DNA of 64,000 bases from Candidula unifasciata (taxonomy: Eukaryota > Mollusca > Gastropoda > Stylommatophora > Geomitridae), in contig CAJHNH020002019.1 in the NCBI GenBank assembly GCA_905116865.2, positions 60,001 to 124,000 on the forward strand, in the 5' to 3' direction. Each line of letters starts with the position of its first letter. Positions within the stretch are counted from its first letter, which is position 1. The notes beneath the pieces are model-generated. The model had not been told where the DNA came from, made no database searches, and was given only the letters and a program-made list of their open reading frames with translations. The position numbers and the translations under genes are program-made. This document shows, in pieces, positions 20,019 through 31,400 of the stretch.

Positions 20019-22454
20019 AATCTATATTATTAAAAATGTTAATTTACAGGTGTCGTTAGCTCTAAACTCGGTAACCACTGAACTGATTGCTTTCAAATTT
20101 GCACACAACGTTGCTTCTGACTCAAAACGTTATTTTTTTGTCATAAAATCGCAAAAAACCACGAGTGACGTAGCTTCAGCAACAGTCAAATCATTATTTG
20201 TTTCGTTGCCCGCCGGGATTTATTTGTAATGAATTGGCCACCTTTGACTGTTCAACACCGACCTTTACATTATTATTAAATACTTTGAGTATTATATAGT
20301 TGTAAGTATTTTGCCTTTTTACTCGGGTGATAGGGGTTCGATTCCCCGCTGGGTCATATACATTTTTTTGGAGGGGGGGTCTAACTGGGTGGCTGCCACG
20401 TTTTGTTGTGGTTTATAGCTAGGCTGCAATATCTACAGTTTTTTTTCTTTTCGATTTTAGGGTTTACAGCTAGCCTGCGATGGCGGCGACTTGATGCTCA
20501 ATGTTCATGTCACGGGTAATATTCCTTCGCCCTTGATAAGGCGGTTAGCACCTTGTGTTGTGGTTTACAGCTAGGCTGCGATATCTGACCTAAATTCACC
20601 TCTGGGTGCTAATTTTTTTTTCTCGTAAGGGCCGATTAGCACGTTGTGTTGTGGTTTACAGCTAAGCTGCGACATCTGCGCCTTACTCCCAAAGACATCC
20701 GATTTCAGTATAGTCCAAATTAGCCTCCGCCCGACGCTTTACTCGATCAAAAACTATTCGTTGATGACAGAAACTGTTAACTACGAAGGCTCACGGTCTA
20801 GTTTGGTTTGGGTCGACACGGATGCCAAGGTTAGTTAAACATCGTCCCTCCGGAGAGGGAGAAATGACGAGTGCGGGTTTTTATTTCCGCTATTTATGAG
20901 TATAGTGTACTTTTTTTTTTTTCTATCACGGAATTTTATGTTGGGGATACACTTAAACTAAACAGTCCGTGGCGACAGCATGCGGCGCCAACTCCTCTGG
21001 CTTCAACGACCTGTACAGACAGTAGTGACAGTTTTGTGTTGTTGTGAATGTGGTGGTGGTAGTAGTAGCAGTAGTACTGGTACTCGATGGGTGATGTGGT
21101 AGCTGTTACACTGGCCACATTTACTTCTTAGTACAGATTAATGCTACCCATTTTTGTCTGGGTGGACACGGATGCCAAGCTCAATTTAACAACAATATTT
21201 CGTCAGGCGTTGGCTTTCTCAAACTTAGTAGAGGATGATTTGATTGAAGAGAAAAAAAAAAGGGGGGGGGGGGGGAGGGGGTGATGCCAGACACTGCTAA
21301 CTGAGAGAGCTTAAAACATTTTTTTTACAGTTCTTAGTTCTTAACTATTTCTGTTTTCAACAATGTCACCACAAACTAATATTTCTATCATTCGGAGAGG
21401 GAGATATAATTGGGCAGATGCTTGAGTCCTTGGTAGCGTAGTTGTATATTTTGCCTGTTACGCAGGTGACCGGCGATCAATGCCCCGCTGGGTGATTACA
21501 TATTTTTTTTTTGGCCCTTAAATAAGCGGCTGGCACGTTGTGTTGTGGTTTACAGCTAGCCTGCCATTACGGACCAAAACTCTTCAGTCTTAGGTAGTTT
21601 AGTTGTACGTATTCCGCCCTTCACGCGGTTGACCTAAGTTCGATTACCCACTGGGTGCTAATTTTTCTTTTTCCCTCAATAGGGCTGTTGGCATGTTTGT
21701 GGTTTAGAGCTAGGCTGAGATATCTGCACCTTTCGCCCAAATACATCACATTTCAGTAAAGTCCCATTTATCCTCCCCGCGACGCTTCACTTGATCATAA
21801 ACTATTCGTTGATGACAGAAGCTGTTAACTAAAACTGCTTACAGTACAGTTTACTTTGGGTAGACACGAATGCCAAGGTCATTTAACATTCGTCCCTTCG
21901 GAAGGGGGAGATGACGGATGGGGGGTTTTATTTCCGCTATTTGTGAATAAAGAACGGACTATTACTGTGGGTTCCATCACTGGTTAGGTGATAGAGTGTT
22001 TTTTTTTTCTTTGTTGGGAGCTCATTTACGCTAAACAGTCCGTGACGACAACATGCGTCGCTACCTCCTCTTGCCACACCGAACTGCACAGACAGTGGTG
22101 ACTGTTTTGTGTTTTTGTTCTAAATGTGGTGATTGTAGTGGTAGCAGTAGTACTGGTACTGGATGGGTGATGTGGTAGCTGTTACACTGGCCACATTTAC
22201 TTTTCAGTACAGATTAATGCTATCCATTTGTCTGAGAGAGCATGAAACATTATTTTCAAGTTCTCATTTCTTAACTATTTCTATTGTAATACTTTCGCCG
22301 GGGATGATTTTTCAATCCTTCCGAGAGGGAGATATGAATGGCTTGAGGGGCGAGGGAAATGGGTGAGGGTTATGACAGACATTGTTAGTTGAGAGTTACT
22401 TTTTTTCTTTTCCATTTCACCATTCAGGGCCACAGCAAGGCGTGGCAGGGCACA
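20019..22454. mobile_element. 2.4-kb insert splitting the block B LINE, with internal repeats
   Basis: The insert is absent from the homologous LINE in block C (junction near 48985). It contains two roughly 1-kb related segments (about 20620-21220 and 21660-22270). These share GTTTACAGCTAGCCTG-type motifs, ACTATTCGTTGATGACAGAA and TTTATTTCCGCTATTTRTGA. It also holds several tRNA-like heads and stretches resembling the SINE family 1 core (GGGTGATGTGGTAGCTGTTA at 21088 and 22164). No coding frame was recognised. It is likely a non-autonomous element or a nested tandem array. Confidence 0.6.
20318..20365 (+). repeat. tRNA-like segment with canonical B box
   Basis: GGGGTTCGATTCCCCG (20334-20349) is an excellent Pol III B box. 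The upstream TAGTTGTAAGT resembles a weak A box. Related segments are at 21431-21500 and 21590-21660 (AAGTTCGATTACCCACTGGG). No complete cloverleaf was seen, so these are SINE heads rather than tRNA genes. Confidence 0.55.
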
Positions 22455-23160
22455 GGAAGTGTGTAATAAAATTCAATAGTGTTTTTTTGGGACAAGTACA
22501 TACATTTCCGTATCTCGGAAAACATCAGATGGACAATAAATTACTGAAAAGAGAAACAGAATAGGACAGGCTCAAACTGCACTTTGTAAAATGAAGAACA
22601 TCATATGCAATATATTGTTTCTATTAAAAGTCAGAAAAAGAATTCTTGCTTGATACATACATCCAGTTTTAACATATAGCTGTGAATCCTGGACAATCGG
22701 TAGGCAAGCCAAACAATTTCTTGAGGCCTCGGAGATGTGGTTTTACAGAAAAATGGTTAAACTACCTTAAACAGCTAAAAAAAGCAACCAAGAGATTTTG
22801 AAAGAGGCGGAAGCCTAAAGACAACTTATCACATACCTTAGAAGGAGACAGTCATCATTTGTTGGCCATGAGAAGAGGGAAAATAGTAAATATTATGACC
22901 ACTGCAAAGATGTGTGGGAGGGATACAGGAAGACAACGAGAGAAGATTATTAACGGTCTTGTTGCATAGCATGGAGGTGCTTCTAGAATATTCTAGTACG
23001 TCTCAACTTGTTTACTATGTACGTTCTCATGTGGGATCTTCTAATTATATCTTGATTGCATCAGAATTCATCATCCTATTCTACGCCAATATAGCAGTTA
23101 AACTGACAGTTGATGTCATAGAAGCTTCTATAAAACAAGTACAATTGCGTTTGCTTTGAT
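22455..23160 (+). pseudogene. LINE reverse-transcriptase fragment, block B (3' part)
   Basis: The element resumes after the insert. FLGQVHTFPYLG continues the RT thumb region, then SCESWTIGRQAKQFLE, EMWFYRKMVK, AKKSNQEILKEAE and RRRQSSFVGH follow. Stops abound. It matches 48990-49700 in C closely. Confidence 0.8.
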
Positions 23161-23464
23161 AGGGCATGACAACAATAACGTCAAATACCATTTACAAAAC
23201 ATTTTTGCTAAGACTTGTTGACTTTCTTCTCATCAAGTACTATGCAAAATTATATCTCCCGACAAACAGCTGTTGACGTCAATTTTTTTTGTTTGGCGGG
23301 AAGAGAAAGTTACCAAAACTTGTTGATTTCGGTACATCCCGGCTCTGCGTAATAATCTAACTCCTAACAATCAAGTAATGACCCTTCACTGTTACATATG
23401 GATTCTGGAGCCGCAATGTGGGAAAACAAAATAGACCCATTACTATCTAAAATGTGATAGTAAA

Positions 23465-23705
23465 TGTCGACCACGGCCAGCTCCTCCAGTAAGGCCAAAT
23501 AGGTCTACGGAAATTCCTGTTTTTTAGGAATTTTTTTTTAATTATATTTTCAAATTGCTCACGTTACAAGTTAATAAAACTGTATTTTAAACTGTGTATA
23601 CATTTACTCGATAACGACGGTGAGCACAGTCTGGCCGTGGACCGGCCCTAAAAACCGGAATTTTCGTAGACCTATTCGGCCTTACTGCTCTAGCAGGTCG
23701 TGATG
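23465..23705. repeat. Foldback/MITE-like element, block B copy, internally deleted
   Basis: CCTCCAGTAAGGCCAAATAG (23484-23503) pairs with TATTCGGCCTTACTGCTCTA (23675-23694) as an inverted repeat. Compared with 5815-6152 and 49995-50345, the centre is shorter. Confidence 0.6.
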
Positions 23706-24101
23706 TCTACTAATCGGAGGTGTTTACTTCAAAGTAGGAATGCATCAGCCTGAAGAACGAGAACCAAACAATCTACACACAATTAAGCCATATCTGTAAA
23801 ATGGACAAACGCTTAGAACGCAATTTCTGAAACAGTACTTAAGTCTAGGCGTGAACGAATAACTAGAACTTTCCGCCGGAGTTTAAAGCCGGTAAACACT
23901 AAAAATAGAAAGTTGCAGACAACCGTCATCTACAAGCTTTGAATGGCTACGTTCAGTTTCTCAAATCAATTACGGTTCTTATTTGTTTCTGAGTGTGTTG
24001 TCAGAGTTATGTTTGTGTTCACCCACCGAATACTCAACACTATCCGCGAGAAACCTATTTTATGTCCTCATTTAACTCTCGCCTGCTTACTGTCCACATG
24101 T

Positions 24102-24655
24102 TGTTGTTGTTGTTGTTATTGATCCAGCGGCGCGTGCGCTTTTGCCCTTTGGCCCAATGCCATGTAGCGGAATTTACATGTTTTCACAAGCTGTTCTTTT
24201 CCACCGTACAATGTGTTCCACCTGTCTGGTCTCGGAGGGAAAAGCATTCTTCTAGACTCATTGAGTTTTGGGCACTCAAAGAGATGATGGTCAACAGTTT
24301 CGTAGGGGTAGTTACATAGCTGGCACTCTGGGGAGTGTTGTGGCTGTATTGTTTAGGTATCCATTGAATGGAGTATGTAGTGTTCTGAGTCTGAAGATGG
24401 TTGCCTGGTCCCTTCTTGGTAAATGGTTAATGCTGTCTTTAGGATCAGGGCCAGCCATGTGTCTATAAACCTCTCTTCCAGTGTCTCCCATGGCCCAACT
24501 GTTCAGTCAAGTATCTTTGATTATAGCTTTTATAAGTGTTTTTGCTGTCTGTAGGGTTGTCGCTGTAGGTGGTTGTTCTTGTGTTGCTCCTTTCTTTGCC
24601 AGTCTGTCAGCTCTGTCATTACCTGGTGGGCCGGAGTGGCCTGGAGACCACATAA
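24102..24655 (-). pseudogene. 5'-truncated Jockey/I-like LINE with RNase H end, only in block B
   Basis: The minus strand starts with WSPGHSGPPGNDRADRLAKK, the end of the RNase H domain of Jockey/I-type LINEs. It continues through a frame with INHLPRRDQATIFRLRT. It finishes in a (CAA)n tail, seen on the plus strand as TTG repeats at 24102-24117. Blocks A (6533-6545) and C (50735-50750) are uninterrupted at this point, so it is a later insertion. Short flanking CCACAT repeats fit a target-site duplication. Confidence 0.82.
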
Positions 24656-24841
24656 AAAGTTGTTACATAAGTACATATTTTTATTATTATGTTTCCCCAA
24701 CTCGCATACAGCTACAATTGTTCCCATCTATGCATGTAAAATATAGCTAGGCATTAGTGTATAGAGATACTAAATAAAATAGTCATATTTACTAATGTTA
24801 ATATAGCTCACGAAGGTGTAGTAAAAATATGTAATAATTTC

Positions 24842-25426
24842 TCAGATGAAAAGGTTTCGAAATACTTTTCTGTATTTACTACTCATGTGATAATAAATAA
24901 AAATATTAACAGAGGAGTTCACACCTTCCAACAAAAAACCGAATCCAAGAATAAATTTGGTTATACTAAGATACTTCCCGTGGATTGAAAAAGCAGGCTC
25001 AAACGATATCACTAGCATTGAGATAGTGGCGGGAACAAAGCAAACAATGAACAAAAAAGAAATTATCACCACCATTTTTGCTACCTTCTCATTACGGCTG
25101 GAAATTTTATCAGCTTGGGTATCACTGATTGTTGTTCTTCTCCATTGTGTCTGTCTACGCAGTTGAGTTGACAGGATCACAGTGCACAAGGCGACGATTA
25201 AAAATGCAACAAATGGAACAATGAAATTGTTAATTAAAAAAGTGATCTTCTCCACGTTTTCTTTGTCACCCCGAGGAACAAGTCTAATAATAGATTTGTT
25301 TCGAACAGGAGAAAAGAGCGGTTCAAATCCGTTGACAATGTAAATAGGAGTAATACTGAACAAGAACACGACGAAAATACACACAGCTGCAATGGCAGTT
25401 CTACGTGGGCAGAGGATGCTTTTGAC
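24842..25426 (-). CDS. GPCR copy B, exon 3 (TM4-TM7, stop)
   Basis: Terminal exon of an intact chemosensory-type rhodopsin-like GPCR. After the acceptor (25427-25428) it encodes 194 residues: VKSILCPRRTAIAAVC, then TM4, an extracellular loop 2 without any cysteine (GFEPLFSPVRNKS), TM5 (NNFIVPFVAFLIVALC), a basic third loop (LRRQTQWRR), TM6 (FIVCFVPATI) and TM7 (NSSVNIFIYYHM). The stop is at 24842. The N-x-x-x-Y variant replaces NPxxY, as is usual in this family. It differs from copy C at about 11 of the last 180 residues, several in TM4, TM6 and the TM6-TM7 loop. The ligand is unknown. Confidence 0.92.
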   Translation of the reverse strand, partial: VKSILCPRRTAIAAVCIFVVFLFSITPIYIVNGFEPLFSPVRNKSIIRLVPRGDKENVEKITFLINNFIVPFVAFLIVALCTVILSTQLRRQTQWRRTTISDTQADKISSRNEKVAKMVVIISFLFIVCFVPATISMLVISFEPAFSIHGKYLSITKFILGFGFLLEGVNSSVNIFIYYHMSSKYRKVFRNLFI

Positions 25427-25869
25427 CTGAAAAGGGGCAAAGATAAATGATAAATTTTAAGTGATACGTCAAAATAAATTATAATCTCAGATAGCAGAAA
25501 TTATTCATTTAATCCTACAATTCTAAAATCAATGTTTTTTTTCTCTTTCAGAATAGTAAACGACTGTTTCGCACAAATCATGTTAAACAAATGTGTTATA
25601 CATTGTCAGCATCATAGTTGTCCAAAGGAACTGGGATATATCGCTTGGATATGTACAACAACTGGGTGCAGTGTGATAGTAAGAACGTAGGCTAAATACT
25701 TTTTGTCTACACCCTTTGTGCATCTAGCTTCTGATGTCAGGCTCGACATTTTACAAATCTGTCAGCACTGGGCGTGTGATCAAGCAGGTCATGGCTTTTT
25801 TTTTTTTTTTTAATTATGAGACAGCCTGGCACACATTTTAGGCTTGATCTGCCTGGGAGCTTCTTTTGC

Positions 25870-26720
25870 TACTTTTTCTTCTTTTTCTTTGGATCGTTTC
25901 AAAAAAAAAAAAAATATCCATATCTGCAATATTTGTCTCCAGTATGAATTTCACTGTCTTTGTAATTCACTCAGCGACCCGTAAAGTTTGACTAGCACCC
26001 ATATTTCTCTTAACTGAAAGTTTTGCCTTGCTATGTTGTATTTGGGACAGTCTTGGGGGGCATGATTTGTTGTCTCAGGTAATCTGGTAATCTAGTTTCA
26101 GCTTCATAGCAAACGGGTCACCCAATAGTTGTTCCGCTGCTGTGCCAACAGAAAACACACATAATGTTTCTTTAGTCCCTTGTGGAAAGATTAGCTGACT
26201 ACTGTCTTAGCATATGCACTAGCACACACACGCATTAAAAGCATACGGTAGCCATATGAAGTGTTAACACAAACAGTCTGACATTAGATATGCAGTTCGT
26301 CATGGATGGTAAAAGAAGTCTCACACAGATTAGCAGTTGCACACGCGATCAATTTCAATCGCATAATGCCACCACAATATTGCGACAACAGGCGTCGCGC
26401 CATTTTCTGAATCTACTATTCACACCACCACGTTGGTCCCAGTAAAAAAAAAACATTCCAAAAGATATCAGCAGCACACAGTGCCACACCATGAACTCAA
26501 CTCAGAAGCTGGGCAACGAAACCATCCTTTCAGTCCACAAATGGAGCCAAATGCACCGGCCACCATCCTAATAAATTTGCCACGGCTGACAACAGTGACC
26601 GTGCCTAGCGTTCACATGTGCACATGGCCTATTCGTTGATTTCAAATTGTATGTATATGTGGCCGCAAAAGTGTATGGGAGCACAATGTAAGAGGTTTAA
26701 ATTGTACACACTTTGCCAGA
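25870..26720 (-). pseudogene. Jockey-like LINE fragment, block B copy, split by an insert
   Basis: The parts 25920-26082 and 26606-26720 are homologous to 7774-8125. The stretch 26083-26605 is extra and includes a diverged copy (about 26210-26400) of the fragment found at 27569-27757. Confidence 0.6.
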
Positions 26721-26839
26721 TCAAATGTAAGCCAACATTATACGTTAGAAAGTTTCTTTTTAATTGGTTTTTTTAAACCTCCATGTGTGTTGCTTTTCCT
26801 ATCAATTTTGTCAAAAATATTAGGTCACATTATGTGTGC

Positions 26840-27560
26840 AGGTTATTCATGAGTGATTATTGTGCAGAAAAGTAGTCAACACACGAACATACACGAGACT
26901 CTTGGTAACCTGAACACGTATGTACACTCATATGCACAGGCATACGTTTTTTTTTTAGTAGTGCTCTGGTATATGTTCTGACCCATTCCACATCCTTCGA
27001 CTTAGACCAAATATGGCTATACTAAACATGAACTATGCCAAACGTAAGTTCCTATAGGAAATAAACAGAGAATGAATAATCCGTCCACATGAACAAATAT
27101 CCTTGTGTTATTGATATATTATTACAGTGACGGATTTTATAAAATAATGTAAACTCTGCTTCATATAAGAATACATAAATACAGAAACAATTAGATAGGG
27201 AAATAATGAACATGTAACTGCATTTTTTACCATACTAAGAAGAATCGAGTGCCTGTCTAGCAGATGGACCAAGTTTAGTTTCACAAGTTTTAGCATACGA
27301 GTCGTATTCCAAACAAAGATCGTTTATCTATATGAAGCAATATATTTCCCGTATAAACTTGACGTATACCAAGTCGGCCTTGCTGAAAACGGACGTATAC
27401 TGATAAACCACTGTATAATTGTATTAGTGTGTGATTGTGATTGAATATGAATAGATCTAAGAGGTTAAATACAAAACCATTTTATCTTGAATTAGACCAA
27501 CTGGATAGACTAATATTATTGAATGGATGAGCCAGTCTAGAATATTAGTCAGTTATTCGG
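26840..27560. other. Intron 2 of copy B, no gene recognised
   Basis: This is closely shared with 52220-52970 in C. The minus-strand frame 27296-27108 differs from its C counterpart (52689-52498) by a 3-nt indel and a few substitutions, but shows no family signature. Confidence 0.4.
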
Positions 27561-27568
27561 AGATTGGG

Positions 27569-27780
27569 CTAACCTGCCAACTCATATTTGCTCTGTTCAT
27601 GAACCATTAAATAATGGCCATCGTCATTTTTTGTAAATGAAATAGTTTCAGCAAGGCCAGTAGCATACACATGCATTAACTGCATAAAGCAGCCGTCAGA
27701 AAAACCAACATAAATCAGTCCGCCACTAGAATAACAGTTCATCGCCAAAAGAAGCATATGTTAACAGAATGTTGACAGAT
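27569..27780 (-). repeat. Conserved fragment with open frame, block B copy
   Basis: The minus frame 27757-27569 begins MLLLAMNCYSSGGLIYVG and continues through GCFMQLMHVYATGLAETI. It is open in B and nearly identical in C (about 53148-52960). In A it diverges. A second, more diverged copy lies at 26210-26400. The protein family was not recognised. Confidence 0.4.
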
Positions 27781-27971
27781 TAGTAGATACACGCAACATC
27801 TCATAAGGCAGTAGTACCACTTCAGTAGCAACATAAAAGTTGCAATGTTATTAATAACGTGTTTCAAGACACATTACACGTTAGGAACTGTCTAGTTGCA
27901 TTGGCATAGGAATTATTAATTAGATATACCCAGCCTTCCATTGTCTATAATTATGCAAATCATCATTGGCA

Positions 27972-28220
27972 TCATGAGCAACAGCATCCTATCTTCTTGT
28001 TTCGCTGTTTAATGGGTTTATTTGTGTAAACATTCCAGCATTCAGGACAAACCCAAATTAGCTTTGCCCCTCCATCTTCACAACAGCCAGTGAAGAGGTA
28101 CTGATGGTACCTGAAATCATCTGGGGAATTACTTGTCTTGCCTTTTCTTGAATGGTCCCTATAACTCACAGACACTCCCTGCTGCAACATTCTCTTCAGG
28201 TGTAGGTTTAGAGTTATCTT
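27972..28220 (-). repeat. Second conserved fragment with cysteine-rich frame, block B copy
   Basis: The minus frame includes YLFTGCCEDGGAKLIWVCPE, followed by a WNVYTNKPIKQR segment. The cysteines suggest a zinc-binding fold, but I do not recognise it. Block A is frameshifted here and block C is truncated near 53505. Confidence 0.35.
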
Positions 28221-28319
28221 CCATTTTATTTGTTTACTCTTCCCTCATCCTTCCACCCCCCCCCCATATCCCCCATTGCTGTCGCAATAAAATCTCATCC
28301 ACTTTTTCTACCCCTCTTC

Positions 28320-29010
28320 AATGACATAGCAAAAAATTAAGATAATGCTCATAGATAAAACAACTATGAAGAAAGAAATATGTGTTAATGGAGAAAGATT
28401 GGTGGTTGTGGAAATATGTGAAGATCTTGTGTCATGGTTTGCCAATAATGATGACACATTAGAAGACATTAAGCGACGACTGTCAGTTGCTCTTCAAAGA
28501 CTAAAACAACTGAATAAATTATAGAGTTGGACTGATATAACTACAACATGTAGATTTCTAAGAGCTTGCATCTATCCTATTGCAACATACGCCTGTGAGA
28601 CCTTGACACTTACTAATCAAGCTGAACAGCGCATAGACGCATTTGAATACTAATGTTATGGACGGGCTCTAAGAGTATCATGGGTAAAGAAAGGAACAAA
28701 TGCATCCATACTTCAAGAAGTGAATATCGAAGGCTGGCTATTAAAGACGAAAAATAGGTAATTGAAATATGTTGGTCCTCTGAAACGTCACAAAAGTTTA
28801 GAGAGAACAATAATAAAGGGGTATGTACATGAAAAGAGAGGAGAAGGAAGGCCAAAGAGAAGATGGGTGCAGGATGTGGCGGAGAATCTCCAAAGTGGGT
28901 GTATGGACACTGGACATCTAGCCTGAGATCGAGAAGTTTTCGGGAGGTCTGTTATGGAAGCAATGTTCTGCAAAGAACATGATACTGGCTGTCTGACGCA
29001 ATGACCCCAT
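28320..29010 (+). pseudogene. LINE reverse-transcriptase C-terminal fragment, block B copy
   Basis: Homologous to 9500-10205. Readable pieces include RACIYPIATYACETL and GRALRVSWVKKGTNASILQE. It is missing from block C because of a deletion. Confidence 0.75.
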
Positions 29011-29404
29011 AGAGTATGTTATTAGATCTCCTGAGAGTTATCCTGGATTGGAGTTGTTCTCTATCAGCTGTTGAACCTAAGAATCTGCATGTCATGTCGC
29101 CCAGTCCTTGCTCCCCCCCCCCCCACCCACCGCCCGAATTTATTGCCACTAGTATTGTCTTTTAAGTCTGGGCCATCCGTGATCTGCTTATCTTAAGTAT
29201 GTCACTCTTCACACCATACAGTTCCTCATCAACGACATGTTCTGTTTTACTTGCAGTTCTAGTACCTATCTAGCAGCATTTAATAAACATCAGCAATAGT
29301 CAGCATAGCCGTGATATGTTTCAAACACACAACTAATATATTTCATGCATCCCACAACAGTTCAGAAAGCTTTATTCTGACTGTGTTCAAATATCAGTTT
29401 AATA

Positions 29405-29675
29405 TTAAAAGTAAAGATCCCTTTTCACGCTATTAGGCGCTTCGGGTATATGGGAATAGAGCACATATTTTTGTCAGACCATCGTGACTAGGTGGGTAAT
29501 GTGGTCAGCATTACGCCGGCAGTCTCTACTTCCCAAGGACAGTCATCCAGGTACCCATTTTAGGCTTAGACGATCTGCGACGCCCCATACCACGATAAAA
29601 ATCGATTCAGCCAGCATTAGGTTTCAATCGCGGTACGTTGGAATTAAGAGTCAGACTCGCAACGCCAGTTTACAA
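29405..29675 (-). repeat. tRNA-derived SINE family 1, block B intron 2
   Basis: Counterpart of 10595-10900, without the poly-C run. The core AATGTGGTCAGCATTACGCC (29499-29518) is intact. It is absent from C. Confidence 0.7.
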
Positions 29676-29739
29676 TTTTAATTCACTGAGAATGTATTTT
29701 CCTAACAAACACAGGAAATGGTCACCTGTTTACACTTAC

Positions 29740-29954
29740 CTTTAACGGAGCAATTATGCTGATGCATTTTTCCAGTGTAATCATAGCTGTGATACAGCTA
29801 CTCACTCGGGTGAATGAGAAATATGGCATTGAGAATGCCAGATAACAAACATCGACGCTCTCAAAAGGAAGATCTGCCTCGCTGAATGCAGGGGTCAAAA
29901 TGATGCAAAAACACACCATAAATATGAGGCTGCAGAGGTCAGACACGGATAAAC
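29740..29954 (-). CDS. GPCR copy B, exon 2 (TM2-TM3)
   Basis: A 215-nt exon from the acceptor (29955-29956) to a GTAAGTG donor (29739 downward). It completes the split glycine codon of exon 1 and then reads LSVSDLCSLIFMVCF (TM2, with the conserved aspartate) and FSEADLPFESVDVC (loop 1 and the TM3 cysteine). TM3 then ends ITAMITLEKCISIIAPLK. The usual DRY motif is replaced by LEKC. The exon ends in phase 0 and is joined to VKSILCPRR. Confidence 0.92.
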
Positions 29955-30164
29955 CTAGACGAAGAAGGAATACAAACAATATATTTATTGAAAACAAAAT
30001 GGGTCTATCGGCACTAAAGGGTTTAAAGCCACGTTATTACTGATAATAAAACTGAAGTCATTTCCACGTTAAAACATCAAGGTCATCATGCACCGTGCCG
30101 GGCTGTCATGCTTCGTCATTTTACACGGTCATAGTAATTACCGACCAGGTTCATGTTTCTGTCT

Positions 30165-30465
30165 AGCTCCATCCAAATGGTCAAGCCATGGTCAAGCTCT
30201 CTTTCCATCAGTCTCACCAGTCGATACCAGGTTCTCGAGTTCTCTATTTGTCTAGCTCCATCCATATAGCCAAGCCCTCCAGACATATATCCCTTTACCT
30301 TTCTTCTGCTTCCTTTCCATCAGTCTCACCAGCCGTTACCAGGCTCTCGAGTTCTTGTTTAGCTCCATCCATATAGCCAAGCCATCCAGACATATATCCC
30401 TTTACCTTTTTTTCTGCTCTTTTTCCATCATTCTCACCAGCAGTTACCAGGTTCTCGAGTTCTAC
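30165..30465. repeat. Three-copy minisatellite (about 110-bp unit) in intron 1 of copy B
   Basis: A unit containing TAGCTCCATCCATATAGCCA, CTTTCCATCAGTCTCACCAG and CCAGGTTCTCGAGTTCT repeats three times. Block C has one unit (54045-54160). Confidence 0.8.
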
Positions 30466-31354
30466 TTCTTAGTGTCCACATGTCTTCTTCCATTTGTTAA
30501 AAAAAAAAAATGCTTTGAAGTTTAAACGACGGATTAACATCATTGCACACGGGTAGTAACTAATAAGTGCTTAGTTCTACTTCTGACTAAAGTCTGAGTT
30601 CAAAATAGCTCAGCGCAGTGCACGAACTCTGTAGGACCGGCGAGGATCCTGAAATATTTTTGGGTATATTTTTAAATCAAAATGTTGCACGTGGAGCGCC
30701 GTTAGGCTATTCTTTTTGATTTACAACTGCCAAACAATATTTTACTTGCGCAACAATACATAAGAGCGTCTGAGCTATCTACCCAGAGACCAGGGGAAAT
30801 TATTAGAAAAATCCCAGCCTTCATGGAGGCCTCAACCTGGGACCTCTAGCATTGGAGGGGGACGCAATACCTCCAGACCACACAGTTCACCCCCCCCCCC
30901 CCTTTCAAGTAAACAAAAAAAAAAAAAGAAAAAGAAAAAGAAAAAGAAAACACACACATAAACTTGATGGCGTGTGTGTGTTTTACTTTCCCAAAAACAC
31001 CGACTGTTTGTGACTAATTTTTCTAATCAGTTGACAACTTTCTTTGCGAATGCCTCTTTTTTTTTTTTTTTTTTTCATTCCATGTTATTCTTATATACTC
31101 CTCAAAGATCGCATCTCGGCTGCGAGAGTTCATATACGCTAGTGAAAATTGGGAATCTAACTAAAGGCATGGGACGAAAGTTAAATGCATTAGATATACA
31201 GTATACATGTTAATGAATTCAAGAAGCAAAAAAACTCAGACAAATGTCTAGACAATCCCTGCTCCAATCATTGAAAGATATAGGCTTTCAGGAAAGGAAG
31301 AGAAAAAAAAAATTAAAAATCTAGCGTCAACATTGTAAACACTTGGATTCATAC

Positions 31355-31400
31355 AAAAATGGGGGGGGGGTAGGGGGGGGGGGGGGGGGGGGGGGGGGTA
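31355..31400. repeat. Poly-G tract in intron 1 of copy B
   Basis: Almost uninterrupted G from 31362 to 31398, with one TA interruption. It is homologous to shorter G runs near 12340 (A) and 54987 (C). Confidence 0.85.

Noticed and set aside
20334..20349. Possible functional tRNA gene (perfect B box)
   Set aside because: No matching acceptor and anticodon stems could be built, and related segments recur inside a repeat. It is treated as a SINE head.
24842..25384. Single-exon 180-residue gene starting at a GTG-initiated frame
   Set aside because: The frame continues upstream to an AG acceptor with VKSILCPRRTA and lacks TM1-TM3. It is the last exon of a multi-exon receptor.
27108..27296. 62-codon minus-strand frame, open also in C
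   Set aside because: The two differ by a 3-nt indel and a few substitutions, but there is no family signature and no splice context. Conservation is explained by recent duplication.
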